Part shown: in pieces, positions 1 through 6,086 of the stretch
Numbering within the stretch: position 1 is the stretch's first letter
How the letters are laid out: each line of letters begins with the position of its first letter
Source of the DNA: CAYWNK01 sp047639615
Lineage (GTDB): Bacteria > Planctomycetota > UBA1135 > GCA-002686595
NCBI GenBank assembly: GCA_047639615.1
Contig: JBLIOL010000146.1
Coordinates: forward strand, 1 to 12,913
Direction: 5' to 3'
DNA: 12,913 nucleotides
Notes under the pieces: model-generated
Database searches by the model: none
Told to the model about the DNA's origin: nothing
What the model saw: the letters and a program-made list of their open reading frames with translations, nothing else
Translations under genes and position numbers: made by a program

Positions 1-203
1 GGCGGCACCGGCAAGGTGGCGCGCACGATGAAGGACGGCTGGTGCGGCGCCAGCAGGCCGATGCGTGCTACCTCATCCGGGTGCGATGTCGCGCGGCTGG
101 CCTGGAGCGAAGGCGAGCTGGTGAATGCGAGCAGAGCGAGGAAGAAGATACGAAGCGTCCTAAGGCCAACGAGCTGGCCCATAGACGGATGAATGGTCGT
201 CAT
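1..203 (-). CDS. Secreted protein of unknown function, N-terminal fragment
   Basis: This is the 5' end of a minus-strand gene that continues past the left edge; about 67 codons are open without a stop. The ATG at 203 is preceded by a purine-rich GAAGGG about 8 nt upstream, which favours it over the in-frame ATG at 182. The translation begins MTTIHPSMGQLVGLRTL and continues into a hydrophobic stretch (RIFFLALLAF) and then small residues (SSPSLQAS). That is a typical Sec signal peptide, with cleavage likely near LQA|S. The mature part begins with ARIGLLAPHQPSFIVRATLPVP, too little to assign a family. It lies downstream of boxB on the same strand, but 332 bp and a strong hairpin separate them, so it is probably not part of the box transcript. 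It is not BoxA, which is cytoplasmic. That the frame is coding is inferred from the signal peptide and ribosome binding site. Confidence 0.65.
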   Translation of the reverse strand, partial: MTTIHPSMGQLVGLRTLRIFFLALLAFTSSPSLQASRATSHPDEVARIGLLAPHQPSFIVRATLPVP

Positions 204-535
204 GGTGCGGTCCCTTCGAGGTCCTGAAGGCAATCCACGGCCGGGGCCATGGGAAGAGCAGCCTTACAGGATCCCAGCGCAGCGCTGGTGAGCGCGACGC
301 AAGAGCGGTATAGGGGTGACTAGGTGTTCACCGGTGTGCGGTCGCCGGTGGCTAGGAGATGCTAGAGAATCTCCTCTCAGTGAAAGACTCTTGCCGACCA
401 GTTCCATTGCGTTGGAAGGCTTTGAAGTTCTGACCTGGGAAGGGCGCTTCGGGCACCAAGTGAGTCCGCCCCACGTCCTGTGGCTCCCGATGGGGAACCA
501 CAGGCCGTGGGGCGGGTAGAGCGTCGTATTCCGGG
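204..535. other. 332-bp gap with four inverted repeats
   Basis: I see no convincing gene here between boxB and the fragment at the left edge. The gap holds the long hairpin at 466-515 (listed separately) and three shorter inverted repeats: CCAGCGC/GCGCTGG at 274-288, CACCGG/CCGGTG at 329-350 and AGGAGAT/ATCTCCT at 354-375. It should contain the promoter of the leftward gene starting at 203, but I found no clear -35/-10 pair. The open frames here on both strands lack any recognisable family. Confidence 0.6.
466..515 (-). terminator. Long hairpin after boxB, probable transcription end
   Basis: A near-perfect inverted repeat starts 21 nt after the boxB stop codon. CCGCCCCACG (466-475) pairs with CGTGGGGCGG (506-515), CCTGTGG (477-483) with CCACAGG (498-504) and TCCC (485-488) with GGGA (493-496). 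That gives 21 base pairs with two single mismatches (476/505 and 484/497) and a 4-nt loop at 489-492. Position and stability suggest that it ends the boxC-boxB transcript. There is no T-run on the downstream side in either direction, so it is not a textbook intrinsic terminator. It could instead protect the mRNA 3' end or act with Rho. Confidence 0.6.
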
Positions 536-1948
536 CTACAGGCGCACGTATTCGAAGTCGGCTTCCTGGCTGTTGATGCCGCGTAGGGGCGGGGCGATCC
601 AGCTGGCGAATTTGCCTCGCTCGGTCACCGGTTGCATCAGGGACTTCACGAAGGTCTCGTCCGCCTCCGTGGGCAGCCACTCAGAGGCCTGGGCGTCGAA
701 GGCCTCCTGGGTCATGAGCTCGCCGGTCTTCGGGTTGAAGGGGGTCCCGCTGAACTCACCCACGGTGCGGTTGAAGCGCCGGTGGGGCAGGTAGAACTGG
801 TAGTCGACGTCTGCGCGCTCGACCTCACGGATCCAGTAGGCCACGCCTTTCTCGTTGTCGAGGATGTACTCGTCGCGCAGCACCTCGTTCATGGCGTTGC
901 GCAGGGCGACGTCTTCCTTGACGACCTTGCCATCCTTGAAGCGCTCGACCCCGTAGGACTGATCGAGGCCCGTGTGCTCCTCGTACTTGGTCTCGTGGGC
1001 GCGACCTTTCAGGCCAGCACCGAAGAAGTTGGCCGAGTTGCTGGAGACCTCAGCGCCGAACAGGTCGTTCGAGCTGGAAGCCCACTTGTTGATGTAACGC
1101 TGAATAACAGGCAACGGAATCGCTCCGAACTCGGAGGGATCCGCATCGGGGTGCTCGTTCATGACCTCGCAGGTACGCTTGATCACGCGGCCAATTCCGG
1201 TCTGGCCCACGAACATGTGGTGCGCTTCCTCGGTCAGCATGAAGCGGCAGGTGCGCGCCAAGGGATCGAAGCCCGACTCGGCCAGGGTCAGCAGTTGGAA
1301 CTTGCCGTCCCGGTCCGTGAACATGGTGAAGCAGAAGAAGGACAACCAGTCCGTGATCGGCTCGTTGAAGGTGGTCAGGATGCGCGGGTGGTCGGCATTA
1401 CCTGAGCGGCGCTGGAGCATCTCGTCTGCCTCCTCGCGGCCGTCCTTACCGAAGTAGCCGTGCAGCAGGTAGACCATGGCCCACAGGTGGCGGCCTTCCT
1501 CGACGTTGACCTGGAATAGGTTGCGCAGGTCGTAGAGCGACGGCGCGGTCAGGCCCAAGAGGCGCTGCTGCTCGACGGAGGCCGGCTCCGTATCACCCTG
1601 GGTAACGATCAGGCGCTTGAGCCAGTTGCGGTACTCGCCGGGGACCTGTTGCCATGCGTCTTCGCCAGCGTGGTCGCCGAAGCCGATCTTGGGCTCGCCT
1701 TCGTTGGGAGTCAGGAATACACCCCAACGATAGTCGGGCATCTGCACGTGATCGAAGTGCGCCCAGCCTTCACGATCGACACTCACTGCGGTGCGCAGGT
1801 AGATGTCCTTCTCGTTGAAGTTGGTGGGACCCATCTCGCGCCACCAATCGATGTAGTCGGGCTGCCAACGCTCGAGGGCGCGCTGCAGACGCTTGTCGTC
1901 CTTGAGGTTGACGTTGTTCGGAATCTTCTGGCTGTAGTCGATGCTCAT
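536..1948 (-). CDS. boxB: Benzoyl-CoA 2,3-epoxidase, oxygenase subunit BoxB
   Basis: BoxB is the diiron oxygenase that, with electrons from the reductase BoxA, turns benzoyl-CoA into 2,3-epoxybenzoyl-CoA, the first committed step of aerobic CoA-dependent benzoate breakdown in the cytoplasm. The 470-aa product has the usual family length and is recognisable end to end, from the start MSIDYSQKIPNNVNL to the tail FEYVRL. The expected diiron ligands are in place: E121, an ExxH at E151/H154 (VEEGRH), D212 (FTDRD) and a second ExxH at E241/H244 (TEEAHH). They fall one residue later than the ligands I recall for characterised BoxB. The ATG at 1948 lies 47 bp after the boxC stop. No Shine-Dalgarno precedes it: the leader is C-rich on the coding strand. 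It is the last gene before the hairpin at 466-515. No boxA is in the window. Confidence 0.97.
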   Translation of the reverse strand: MSIDYSQKIPNNVNLKDDKRLQRALERWQPDYIDWWREMGPTNFNEKDIYLRTAVSVDREGWAHFDHVQMPDYRWGVFLTPNEGEPKIGFGDHAGEDAWQQVPGEYRNWLKRLIVTQGDTEPASVEQQRLLGLTAPSLYDLRNLFQVNVEEGRHLWAMVYLLHGYFGKDGREEADEMLQRRSGNADHPRILTTFNEPITDWLSFFCFTMFTDRDGKFQLLTLAESGFDPLARTCRFMLTEEAHHMFVGQTGIGRVIKRTCEVMNEHPDADPSEFGAIPLPVIQRYINKWASSSNDLFGAEVSSNSANFFGAGLKGRAHETKYEEHTGLDQSYGVERFKDGKVVKEDVALRNAMNEVLRDEYILDNEKGVAYWIREVERADVDYQFYLPHRRFNRTVGEFSGTPFNPKTGELMTQEAFDAQASEWLPTEADETFVKSLMQPVTERGKFASWIAPPLRGINSQEADFEYVRL

Positions 1949-1956
1949 GTCGCGAA

Positions 1957-1991
1957 GGGGGGCGAGGGGAGATAGGGGGCTCAGAATTGGG
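1957..1991 (+). other. G-run tract at the boxC-boxB junction
   Basis: Four G-runs (1957-1962, 1966-1969, 1975-1979, 1989-1991) lie on the plus strand in the 47-bp gap between boxC and boxB. The spacers are 3, 5 and 9 nt, the last longer than a strict quadruplex pattern allows. The boxB mRNA is correspondingly C-rich where a ribosome binding site would be expected. A fold is possible, but only the sequence pattern is seen. Confidence 0.4.
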
Positions 1992-1995
1992 CGGA

Positions 1996-3663
1996 TCAGG
2001 TGCGTTCGATATTGAACTCAGGACGCTCAGGCGTCCCGTAGCAGGTCAATGCGCCGCGTTCGCCGACGGCGTTCGGGCGTTGGAAGATCCAGTTCTGCCA
2101 GGCGGTCAGGCGCCCGAAGATCTTGGTCTCCATGGTTTCGGGACCGGGGTAGCGCAGGTTGGCTTCCATGCCGGTCAAGGCGTCGGGGGAGAAACTGGCG
2201 CGCTCTTCCACGGCTAGGCGCAGCTCGTCGTCCCAGTCGATTTCGTCCGGGGCGTAGGTAGCCAGACCGAGCTCGTCGGCGGTCTCGGCGTCGAATAGAT
2301 CAGCGCCGGCGTGCTGCATGACTACGCCGACTTGCTCGGGCGTGCCGTAGAAACGCGTCTCGAGGCGCGAGATGCCATTGGCCATGGGGAAGCTGCCGCC
2401 GTTCATGCTGGTGACACCCAAGTGCACAGGCATGTCGGGGTCATTCAGCACGTAGGTGCGGTCGCAGGCCAGGGCCAGTTCGAGGAAGGTGCCCACGAAG
2501 CTGGTGCCTTGGTCGAGCACGGCGTAGAAGCTGCGCGCGCTGACGTCGAGGCGCTTGAGGGTGCGCTTGACGAAGTGCAGGGTCTCCTTCACGAACCAGT
2601 GGTCGGAGGAGGCCAGCAGGGCGTCGGTGGCGCGCAGGGTCTCGGTGGAGCCTTTGGCGCGCAGCAAGATGAGCGCGTTCTCGCGCTCGTTCATGCGCAT
2701 CTGCAGCAAGGCGTCGTCCAGCTGGCGGAAGGCGTCGAGCAGCCACCAGGCGGAGCCTTGGGCGTAGGCGGCGTCGGCGTCAGCGGCGCACTCATCCGGT
2801 GCGCTGATGCACAGGTCGGCCGTGCGGCTGGCGAGGTCGAAGCTGAGGGTTACGTAGGGGTAGCGCAGTTCGCGCTTGCCGTCCTCTTCCACCAACTCGT
2901 AGTTGATGGGGGTTAGCTGGACGCCCTGCACATCGCGCTTGGGCACTTCTTCGCAAAGTTCTGCGGCGTGCTTGGCAACGGACTCGTCCCACTTGGATAG
3001 CGAGGCGATGTCGTCGACAAGGTTCCACTTCACAGCACGCTTGCCCTTGATGCCTTCGGCAACGGTGCTGAACACATCGCAGTGGTCGCGGCGCAGCTTG
3101 CGCTTGTCGGTGATGCGTGTCAGACCGCCGGTTCCGGGAAGCACGCCGAGCAGGGGCACCTCGGGGAAGGACACGGCCGAGTTGCGGTCGTCCACCAGGA
3201 GGATGCGGTCGCAGGCCAGGGCCAGTTCGTAGCCGCCGCCGGAAGCCGTGCCGTTGAGGGCCGCAAGGAAACGCTTGCCCGAGTTTTCGGAGGCGTCCTC
3301 GATGCCGCAGCGGGTCTCGTTGGTGAACTTGCAGAAGTTCACTTTGTAGGCGTGCGCGCTGCTGCGCAGCATGACGATGTTGGCGCCGGCGCAGAAGACG
3401 CGATCGAGGGCGCCGGTGACGATCACCGTGCGCACCTCGGGGTGCTCAAAGCGCAGGCGCTGCATGGCGTCCGCCAATTCGATATCCACGCCTAGGTCGT
3501 AGCTGTTGAGCTTGAGCTCGTAGCCCGGATTGAGTCCGCCCTCCGGGTCCACATTCATGGACAGGGTGGCGATGTCTCCGTCGAAGGTCAGCTGCCAGTG
3601 CTTGTACTGGTCGGGGCTGGTCTGAAAGCTGAGGCGCTCGGCGGTGAGGGTCGTGCTGGTCAA
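1996..3663 (-). CDS. boxC: Benzoyl-CoA-dihydrodiol lyase / 2,3-epoxybenzoyl-CoA dihydrolase BoxC
   Basis: BoxC opens the ring of 2,3-epoxybenzoyl-CoA using two waters, giving 3,4-dehydroadipyl-CoA semialdehyde and formate. The 555-aa product has the family's length and its two crotonase-like halves. The first half carries the oxyanion-hole segment FCAGANIVML (90-99), the GGGYELALACDR segment with E146, and SFPEVPLLGVLPGTGG with E168; the two glutamates sit where crotonases keep catalytic residues. A cysteine is at 111. The second half (about 320-470) repeats the pattern in degenerate form, with GTFLELALACDR at 391-402. The start codon is TTG, with AGGAG at 3671-3675 placed 7 nt upstream; no ATG gives a better N terminus. 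The gene leads the boxC-boxB unit and is transcribed away from boxR. Confidence 0.96.
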   Translation of the reverse strand: MTSTTLTAERLSFQTSPDQYKHWQLTFDGDIATLSMNVDPEGGLNPGYELKLNSYDLGVDIELADAMQRLRFEHPEVRTVIVTGALDRVFCAGANIVMLRSSAHAYKVNFCKFTNETRCGIEDASENSGKRFLAALNGTASGGGYELALACDRILLVDDRNSAVSFPEVPLLGVLPGTGGLTRITDKRKLRRDHCDVFSTVAEGIKGKRAVKWNLVDDIASLSKWDESVAKHAAELCEEVPKRDVQGVQLTPINYELVEEDGKRELRYPYVTLSFDLASRTADLCISAPDECAADADAAYAQGSAWWLLDAFRQLDDALLQMRMNERENALILLRAKGSTETLRATDALLASSDHWFVKETLHFVKRTLKRLDVSARSFYAVLDQGTSFVGTFLELALACDRTYVLNDPDMPVHLGVTSMNGGSFPMANGISRLETRFYGTPEQVGVVMQHAGADLFDAETADELGLATYAPDEIDWDDELRLAVEERASFSPDALTGMEANLRYPGPETMETKIFGRLTAWQNWIFQRPNAVGERGALTCYGTPERPEFNIERT

Positions 3664-3670
3664 GGGAAGG

Positions 3671-3675
3671 CTCCT
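3671..3675 (-). promoter_or_regulatory. Ribosome binding site of boxC
   Basis: AGGAG on the minus strand lies 7 nt before the TTG at 3663. It fixes the non-ATG start of boxC and is the best ribosome binding site in the window. Confidence 0.8.
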
Positions 3676-3728
3676 GGGGCGTGGGCCCTGGGGTCTTGGG
3701 CTTGGGGGGACAATCGGGGGTTGGTGGG
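3676..3728 (+). other. Seven-run G-quadruplex-type tract in the boxC/boxR promoter
   Basis: Seven runs of three or more G occur on the plus strand (3676-3679, 3683-3685, 3690-3693, 3698-3700, 3704-3709, 3716-3720, 3726-3728). All spacers are 3-6 nt, so the strict quadruplex pattern is met several times over. The tract abuts the boxC ribosome binding site and lies on the boxC template strand. It is on the coding strand of the regulator, whose mRNA would carry it only if transcription started upstream of it. Folding itself is not shown. Confidence 0.6.
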
Positions 3729-3747
3729 AACTATTATGCCTCTTTTG

Positions 3748-3763
3748 CCCTGGCGCACCAGGG
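3748..3763. promoter_or_regulatory. Inverted repeat, candidate regulator operator
   Basis: CCCTGG (3748-3753) and CCAGGG (3758-3763) form a perfect 6-bp inverted repeat around CGCA, 22 bp before the regulator start. Size and position suit an HTH dimer site that could control both divergent genes. No bound site of this regulator is known to me with this sequence, so the role is inference. Confidence 0.4.
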
Positions 3764-3785
3764 AATAAGGAAGGATAATGCCAGT

Positions 3786-4529
3786 ATGACCACCGATCAA
3801 GCCCTGCTGCATGCCCTCGGCGAGCGCCTCCACAGGGTGCGCGAGGGCCGCGGCATGACCTTGGCGGAGCTGGCTAGCCGTTCGGGCCTCTCCCGGCGCT
3901 ACGTGACCGAGGCCGAGGCTGGCCGCGCCAACCTGTCCCTGATCAAGCTGGCCGGACTGGCCCGGGCCCTGGCCATACCCCTAGGCGAGCTCTGCGACCT
4001 GCCCCTCGATCTGCGCCGCACAGAGCGCGTGGCCTTGGTGGGGCTGCGCGGTGCGGGAAAGAGTCGTGTGGGGCGTGCCCTCGCTCTGGAGATGGAAGCG
4101 CCCTTCGTGGAGCTTGACTCCCTGGTTGAGGAGAAGGCGGGTATGGGCCTGGCGGAGCTCTTCGACCTGCAGGGCGTACCGACCTATAGGCGCTTGGAGC
4201 GCGAAGCACTCGAGCAGGTACTCGCCCGTGGCCAGCGCATGGTGGTGGCCACCGGCGGCTCTATTGTCACATCACCCGGCACCTTCTCGCGGCTACGCGA
4301 CGCCTGTCGCACGGTCTGGCTGCAAGCCACACCTGAAGAGCATCTGCAACGGGTCCTGGATCAAGGCGATCGTCGCCCCATGGAAGGCCACCCGCGGGCC
4401 ATGGATGAATTGAAAGGTATCCTTGAAGCACGTTCTGAGCGCTATGCCCAGTGTGAGCTGCACGTGAACACTTCGGGCCAGGATGTGCCCGGCGTTGTGC
4501 AGCAGCTTCAAGGCGCCCTCGAGAATTAA
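3786..4529 (+). CDS. boxR: BoxR/BzdR-type regulator: XRE HTH fused to shikimate-kinase-like domain
   Basis: This regulator family represses benzoate-CoA genes and is released by benzoyl-CoA bound in a domain derived from shikimate kinase. In the 247-aa product, residues 7-65 form an XRE-type helix-turn-helix (MTLAELASRSGLSRRYVTEAEAG; recognition region near 34-45). Residues 80-245 resemble shikimate kinase: P-loop GLRGAGKS (86-93), the acidic FVELDSLVEEKAG (107-119), YRRLERE (134-140), ATGGS (156-160, the GGG region) and the lid-like RRP (196-198). The ATG at 3786 is chosen over in-frame upstream starts because AAGGAAGGA lies 10 nt before it and the HTH begins right after it. It is divergent from boxC, matching a role in controlling boxCB. 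True shikimate kinase activity is unlikely given the HTH fusion and location. Confidence 0.9.
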   Translation: MTTDQALLHALGERLHRVREGRGMTLAELASRSGLSRRYVTEAEAGRANLSLIKLAGLARALAIPLGELCDLPLDLRRTERVALVGLRGAGKSRVGRALALEMEAPFVELDSLVEEKAGMGLAELFDLQGVPTYRRLEREALEQVLARGQRMVVATGGSIVTSPGTFSRLRDACRTVWLQATPEEHLQRVLDQGDRRPMEGHPRAMDELKGILEARSERYAQCELHVNTSGQDVPGVVQQLQGALEN

Positions 4530-4536
4530 GCCCGCC

Positions 4537-4917
4537 ATGTCCCACTCCACAACTCCGCCCAGCGCCAAGACGCGCAAGGTCGAAGAGAACCTCCGCGCCT
4601 ATGCCATGACCTTTCCCGAGGCGTGGGAGGATCACCCCTGGGGCGAGATTGCCTTCAAGGTGCGCAAGAAGATCTTCTTCTTCCTAGGCAGCAGTGGGGA
4701 TGGGCTCTCGCTCTCACTCAAGCTGCCGGAGTCCAGCCAAGAGGTGCTACTCCTGCCCTTTACCGAACCCACCGGCTATGGCCTGGGCAAGAGCGGTTGG
4801 GTCAGCGCCAAGTGGGAAGCCAAGCAGGCTCCGGCCATCACGACCATCAAGCGCTGGATCGACGAGAGCTACCGCGCCGTCGCTCCCAAGACGCTGGTCA
4901 AGCAGCTCGACGTCTAA
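4537..4917 (+). CDS. MmcQ/YjbR family protein
   Basis: The 126-aa product belongs to the YjbR/MmcQ family (former DUF419), small single-domain proteins with a fold likened to DNA-binding CyaY-like proteins and no settled function. Visible family traits are FPEAWEDHPWGEIAFKV (26-42), the hydrophobic KKIFFFL (44-50), a GKSGWVSAKW segment (84-93) and the C-terminal IKRWIDESYRAVAPKTLVKQL (104-124). The ATG at 4537 is 7 bp after the regulator stop. An in-frame upstream start would overlap the regulator and add residues not expected in the family. Close spacing suggests co-transcription with boxR, but a link to benzoate metabolism is not shown; members occur in many contexts. Confidence 0.87.
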   Translation: MSHSTTPPSAKTRKVEENLRAYAMTFPEAWEDHPWGEIAFKVRKKIFFFLGSSGDGLSLSLKLPESSQEVLLLPFTEPTGYGLGKSGWVSAKWEAKQAPAITTIKRWIDESYRAVAPKTLVKQLDV

Positions 4918-5154
4918 GCGCTCGCAATCGTAGTTCCAAGCCCTTGTGGCGGAAGGGGCAGGCCGGAGGCTGGCGATGGGGGGGGGCTGCATTCGAGCGG
5001 GGCCGATGGGCTGCCCGCTGCCACGAAGGCTCGAGCGCGCTGGAGCCGGCCTCTGGCTTTGGGGCGCAACGGAGGGTAAAGGGTGTGCTGATCCGGTGGA
5101 TACTGGAGGGCTTAGATCTTGATTCGGCAGCAAACGGTCGCCGGGCATCAATGC
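4918..5154. other. Convergent gap with a G9 run
   Basis: This 237-bp stretch separates the rightward boxR-yjbR pair from the leftward cluster. It holds a homopolymer of nine G (4978-4986) and only weak hairpins, such as CCCTT/AAGGG near 4941-4957. No gene or clear terminator is visible. The G run is a place where assembly or sequencing could slip. Confidence 0.5.
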
Positions 5155-5481
5155 CTAGCCAGGCTTGTTCGTGAGGCCGCGCTGAATCGGTTCGCGCTCG
5201 CCCAGTCCATCGAGGCAGGCTTGGATGGCTTCTTCGGCTGTGCCCGCGCGCCACCAGGGATATTCGCCGTTCTCGAGTTCGGTCCAAGGTTCCCCGAGTT
5301 GATCGCCCTCGGTGTAGACGCGCACCACGAAGGGTGCATCGTTGCCCAAGAGATCGCGCAGGACTTCCATGCGGATCCAGCGCGTGCCCTCCTCGAACCA
5401 AACCTCTAGGTGCAGGGTGCGCACGGCTTCGAAGGCATAGCGGGCGTATTCGGGCAGGCGCAGGGCGATATAGGGCTCCAT
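5155..5481 (-). CDS. Hypothetical protein, 108 aa
   Basis: I do not recognise this family. The product starts MEPYIALRLPEYARYAFEAV and is acidic and aromatic-rich (VWFEEGTRWIRMEVL at 27-41; PWTELENGEYPWWRAG at 65-80), with no signal peptide or membrane segment. It reads as a compact cytoplasmic alpha/beta domain ending in a charged tail. The frame continues far upstream without a stop, but that part lies over the diiron gene and has the Arg/Pro-rich look of a shadow frame, so the ATG at 5481 is the likely start. It begins 20 bp after the diiron gene's stop, on the same strand and with no clear Shine-Dalgarno, so it is probably the last gene of a three-gene unit. Coding status rests on its protein-like composition and neighbours. 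Confidence 0.6.
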   Translation of the reverse strand: MEPYIALRLPEYARYAFEAVRTLHLEVWFEEGTRWIRMEVLRDLLGNDAPFVVRVYTEGDQLGEPWTELENGEYPWWRAGTAEEAIQACLDGLGEREPIQRGLTNKPG

Positions 5482-5501
5482 GGGATCAGTGTAGGGTTTA
5501 C

Positions 5502-6080
5502 TCAGCGCAGCAGCAGACTCGTGCGGCGCTTGACCGGCGTGGGGTTCTTGACGAAGCTCGAAAAGCGTTCGCGGATTGACTCGCGCGGGGCTGGGGCTTT
5601 CCAAGTGGGGATCCAGCGCCAGGCCCAGTGCTTGGTGGCTTCCGTGCGCAGCCAGAGTTCGTGGTCCCATTCGACCTCGCCGAGGGCCAGCAGCTCGTCG
5701 ATCCAGTCCGCGTGGCCAGCGAACCAGGCCAGGCGCGCGGCGATCTCGTATTCGACGATGTTGTCGCGTTCCAAGCGCGCGGCGCCGTACATGGGGATGA
5801 ACCATCCGCCGAGGTGGCACAGGATGCCGATGGTACGGCCTACCCGATGCATACGCCGTTCGGCGCCGGGGTCGGGCGCGCTTTGTAGTTCGCCCAGCAT
5901 GCGCAACAGCTGGCGTCGGTGACGGATCTCGTCCTTTAGGATGCGGCTGACCACGGCGCGTTCGGGGCGGCCGCGCAGGCAAACAGCGTGGGCCTGGTAG
6001 GCGCGCACGGCGCCCAGCTCGCCGGAGTAGGCGAGCTGCAGGCAGCGTGTGAACTCGGCCAGGGCCAGGGCGGGGTCCAT
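5502..6080 (-). CDS. Ferritin-like diiron protein resembling COQ7
   Basis: The 192-aa product has the four-helix diiron pattern of the COQ7 (demethoxyubiquinone hydroxylase) branch of ferritin-like proteins. Helix A has YSGELGAVRAYQ with E21, very like the COQ7 GExGAVxIY segment. ExxH follows at E51/H54 (DEIRHR). Helix C has NIVEYEIAARLA with E110 or E112, and a second ExxH is at E137/H140 (EVEWDH). The basic C-terminal tail (160-192) lies outside the core. The known COQ7 reaction is hydroxylation in ubiquinone synthesis, but no quinone gene is nearby, so the substrate is unknown; it could be another small-molecule oxidase or hydroxylase. The ATG at 6080 lies 6 bp after the CPCC gene's stop, indicating a shared transcript. 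Confidence 0.78.
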   Translation of the reverse strand: MDPALALAEFTRCLQLAYSGELGAVRAYQAHAVCLRGRPERAVVSRILKDEIRHRRQLLRMLGELQSAPDPGAERRMHRVGRTIGILCHLGGWFIPMYGAARLERDNIVEYEIAARLAWFAGHADWIDELLALGEVEWDHELWLRTEATKHWAWRWIPTWKAPAPRESIRERFSSFVKNPTPVKRRTSLLLR

Positions 6081-6086
6081 GGGGGA

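Larger units (their letters stand above)
3664..3785. promoter_or_regulatory. Divergent boxC/boxR control region
   Basis: This 122-bp gap must hold the promoters of boxC (leftward) and the regulator (rightward). A TATTATG element at 3732-3738 reads as TATTAT on plus and CATAAT on minus, so it could serve as a -10 box either way; no good -35 accompanies it. Other elements are the boxC ribosome binding site (3671-3675), seven G-runs (3676-3728), a perfect inverted repeat (3748-3763), and the near-identical ATTATGCC (3733-3740) and ATAATGCC (3775-3782), 42 bp apart. AAGGAAGGA at 3767-3775 is the ribosome binding site of the regulator. The TGCA repeats that I recall from BzdR/BoxR operators in Betaproteobacteria are absent. 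Confidence 0.6.

Noticed and set aside
1..203. Left-edge gene as boxA
   Set aside because: It opens with a signal peptide, whereas BoxA is a cytoplasmic iron-sulfur flavoprotein reductase.
264..680. Minus-strand open frame of 138 codons across the boxB end
   Set aside because: It overlaps the well-supported boxB C terminus in another frame, has Arg/Pro-rich shadow composition and no family resemblance.
632..1405. Plus-strand open frame of 257 codons inside boxB
   Set aside because: It is antisense to boxB, a confident gene; the Val/Gly/Leu-rich product is typical of an antisense shadow in GC-rich DNA.
2311..2916. Plus-strand open frame of 201 codons inside boxC
   Set aside because: Antisense to boxC and low-complexity; no motif.
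3774..3779. GATAAT as a -10 box giving a leaderless regulator mRNA
   Set aside because: It overlaps a good Shine-Dalgarno (AAGGAAGGA, 3767-3775) for the same start, which explains the bases more simply.
4623..5174. Plus-strand open frame of 183 codons
   Set aside because: It overlaps the YjbR-family gene in a different frame and then runs through the gap; its composition is Arg/Gly-rich.
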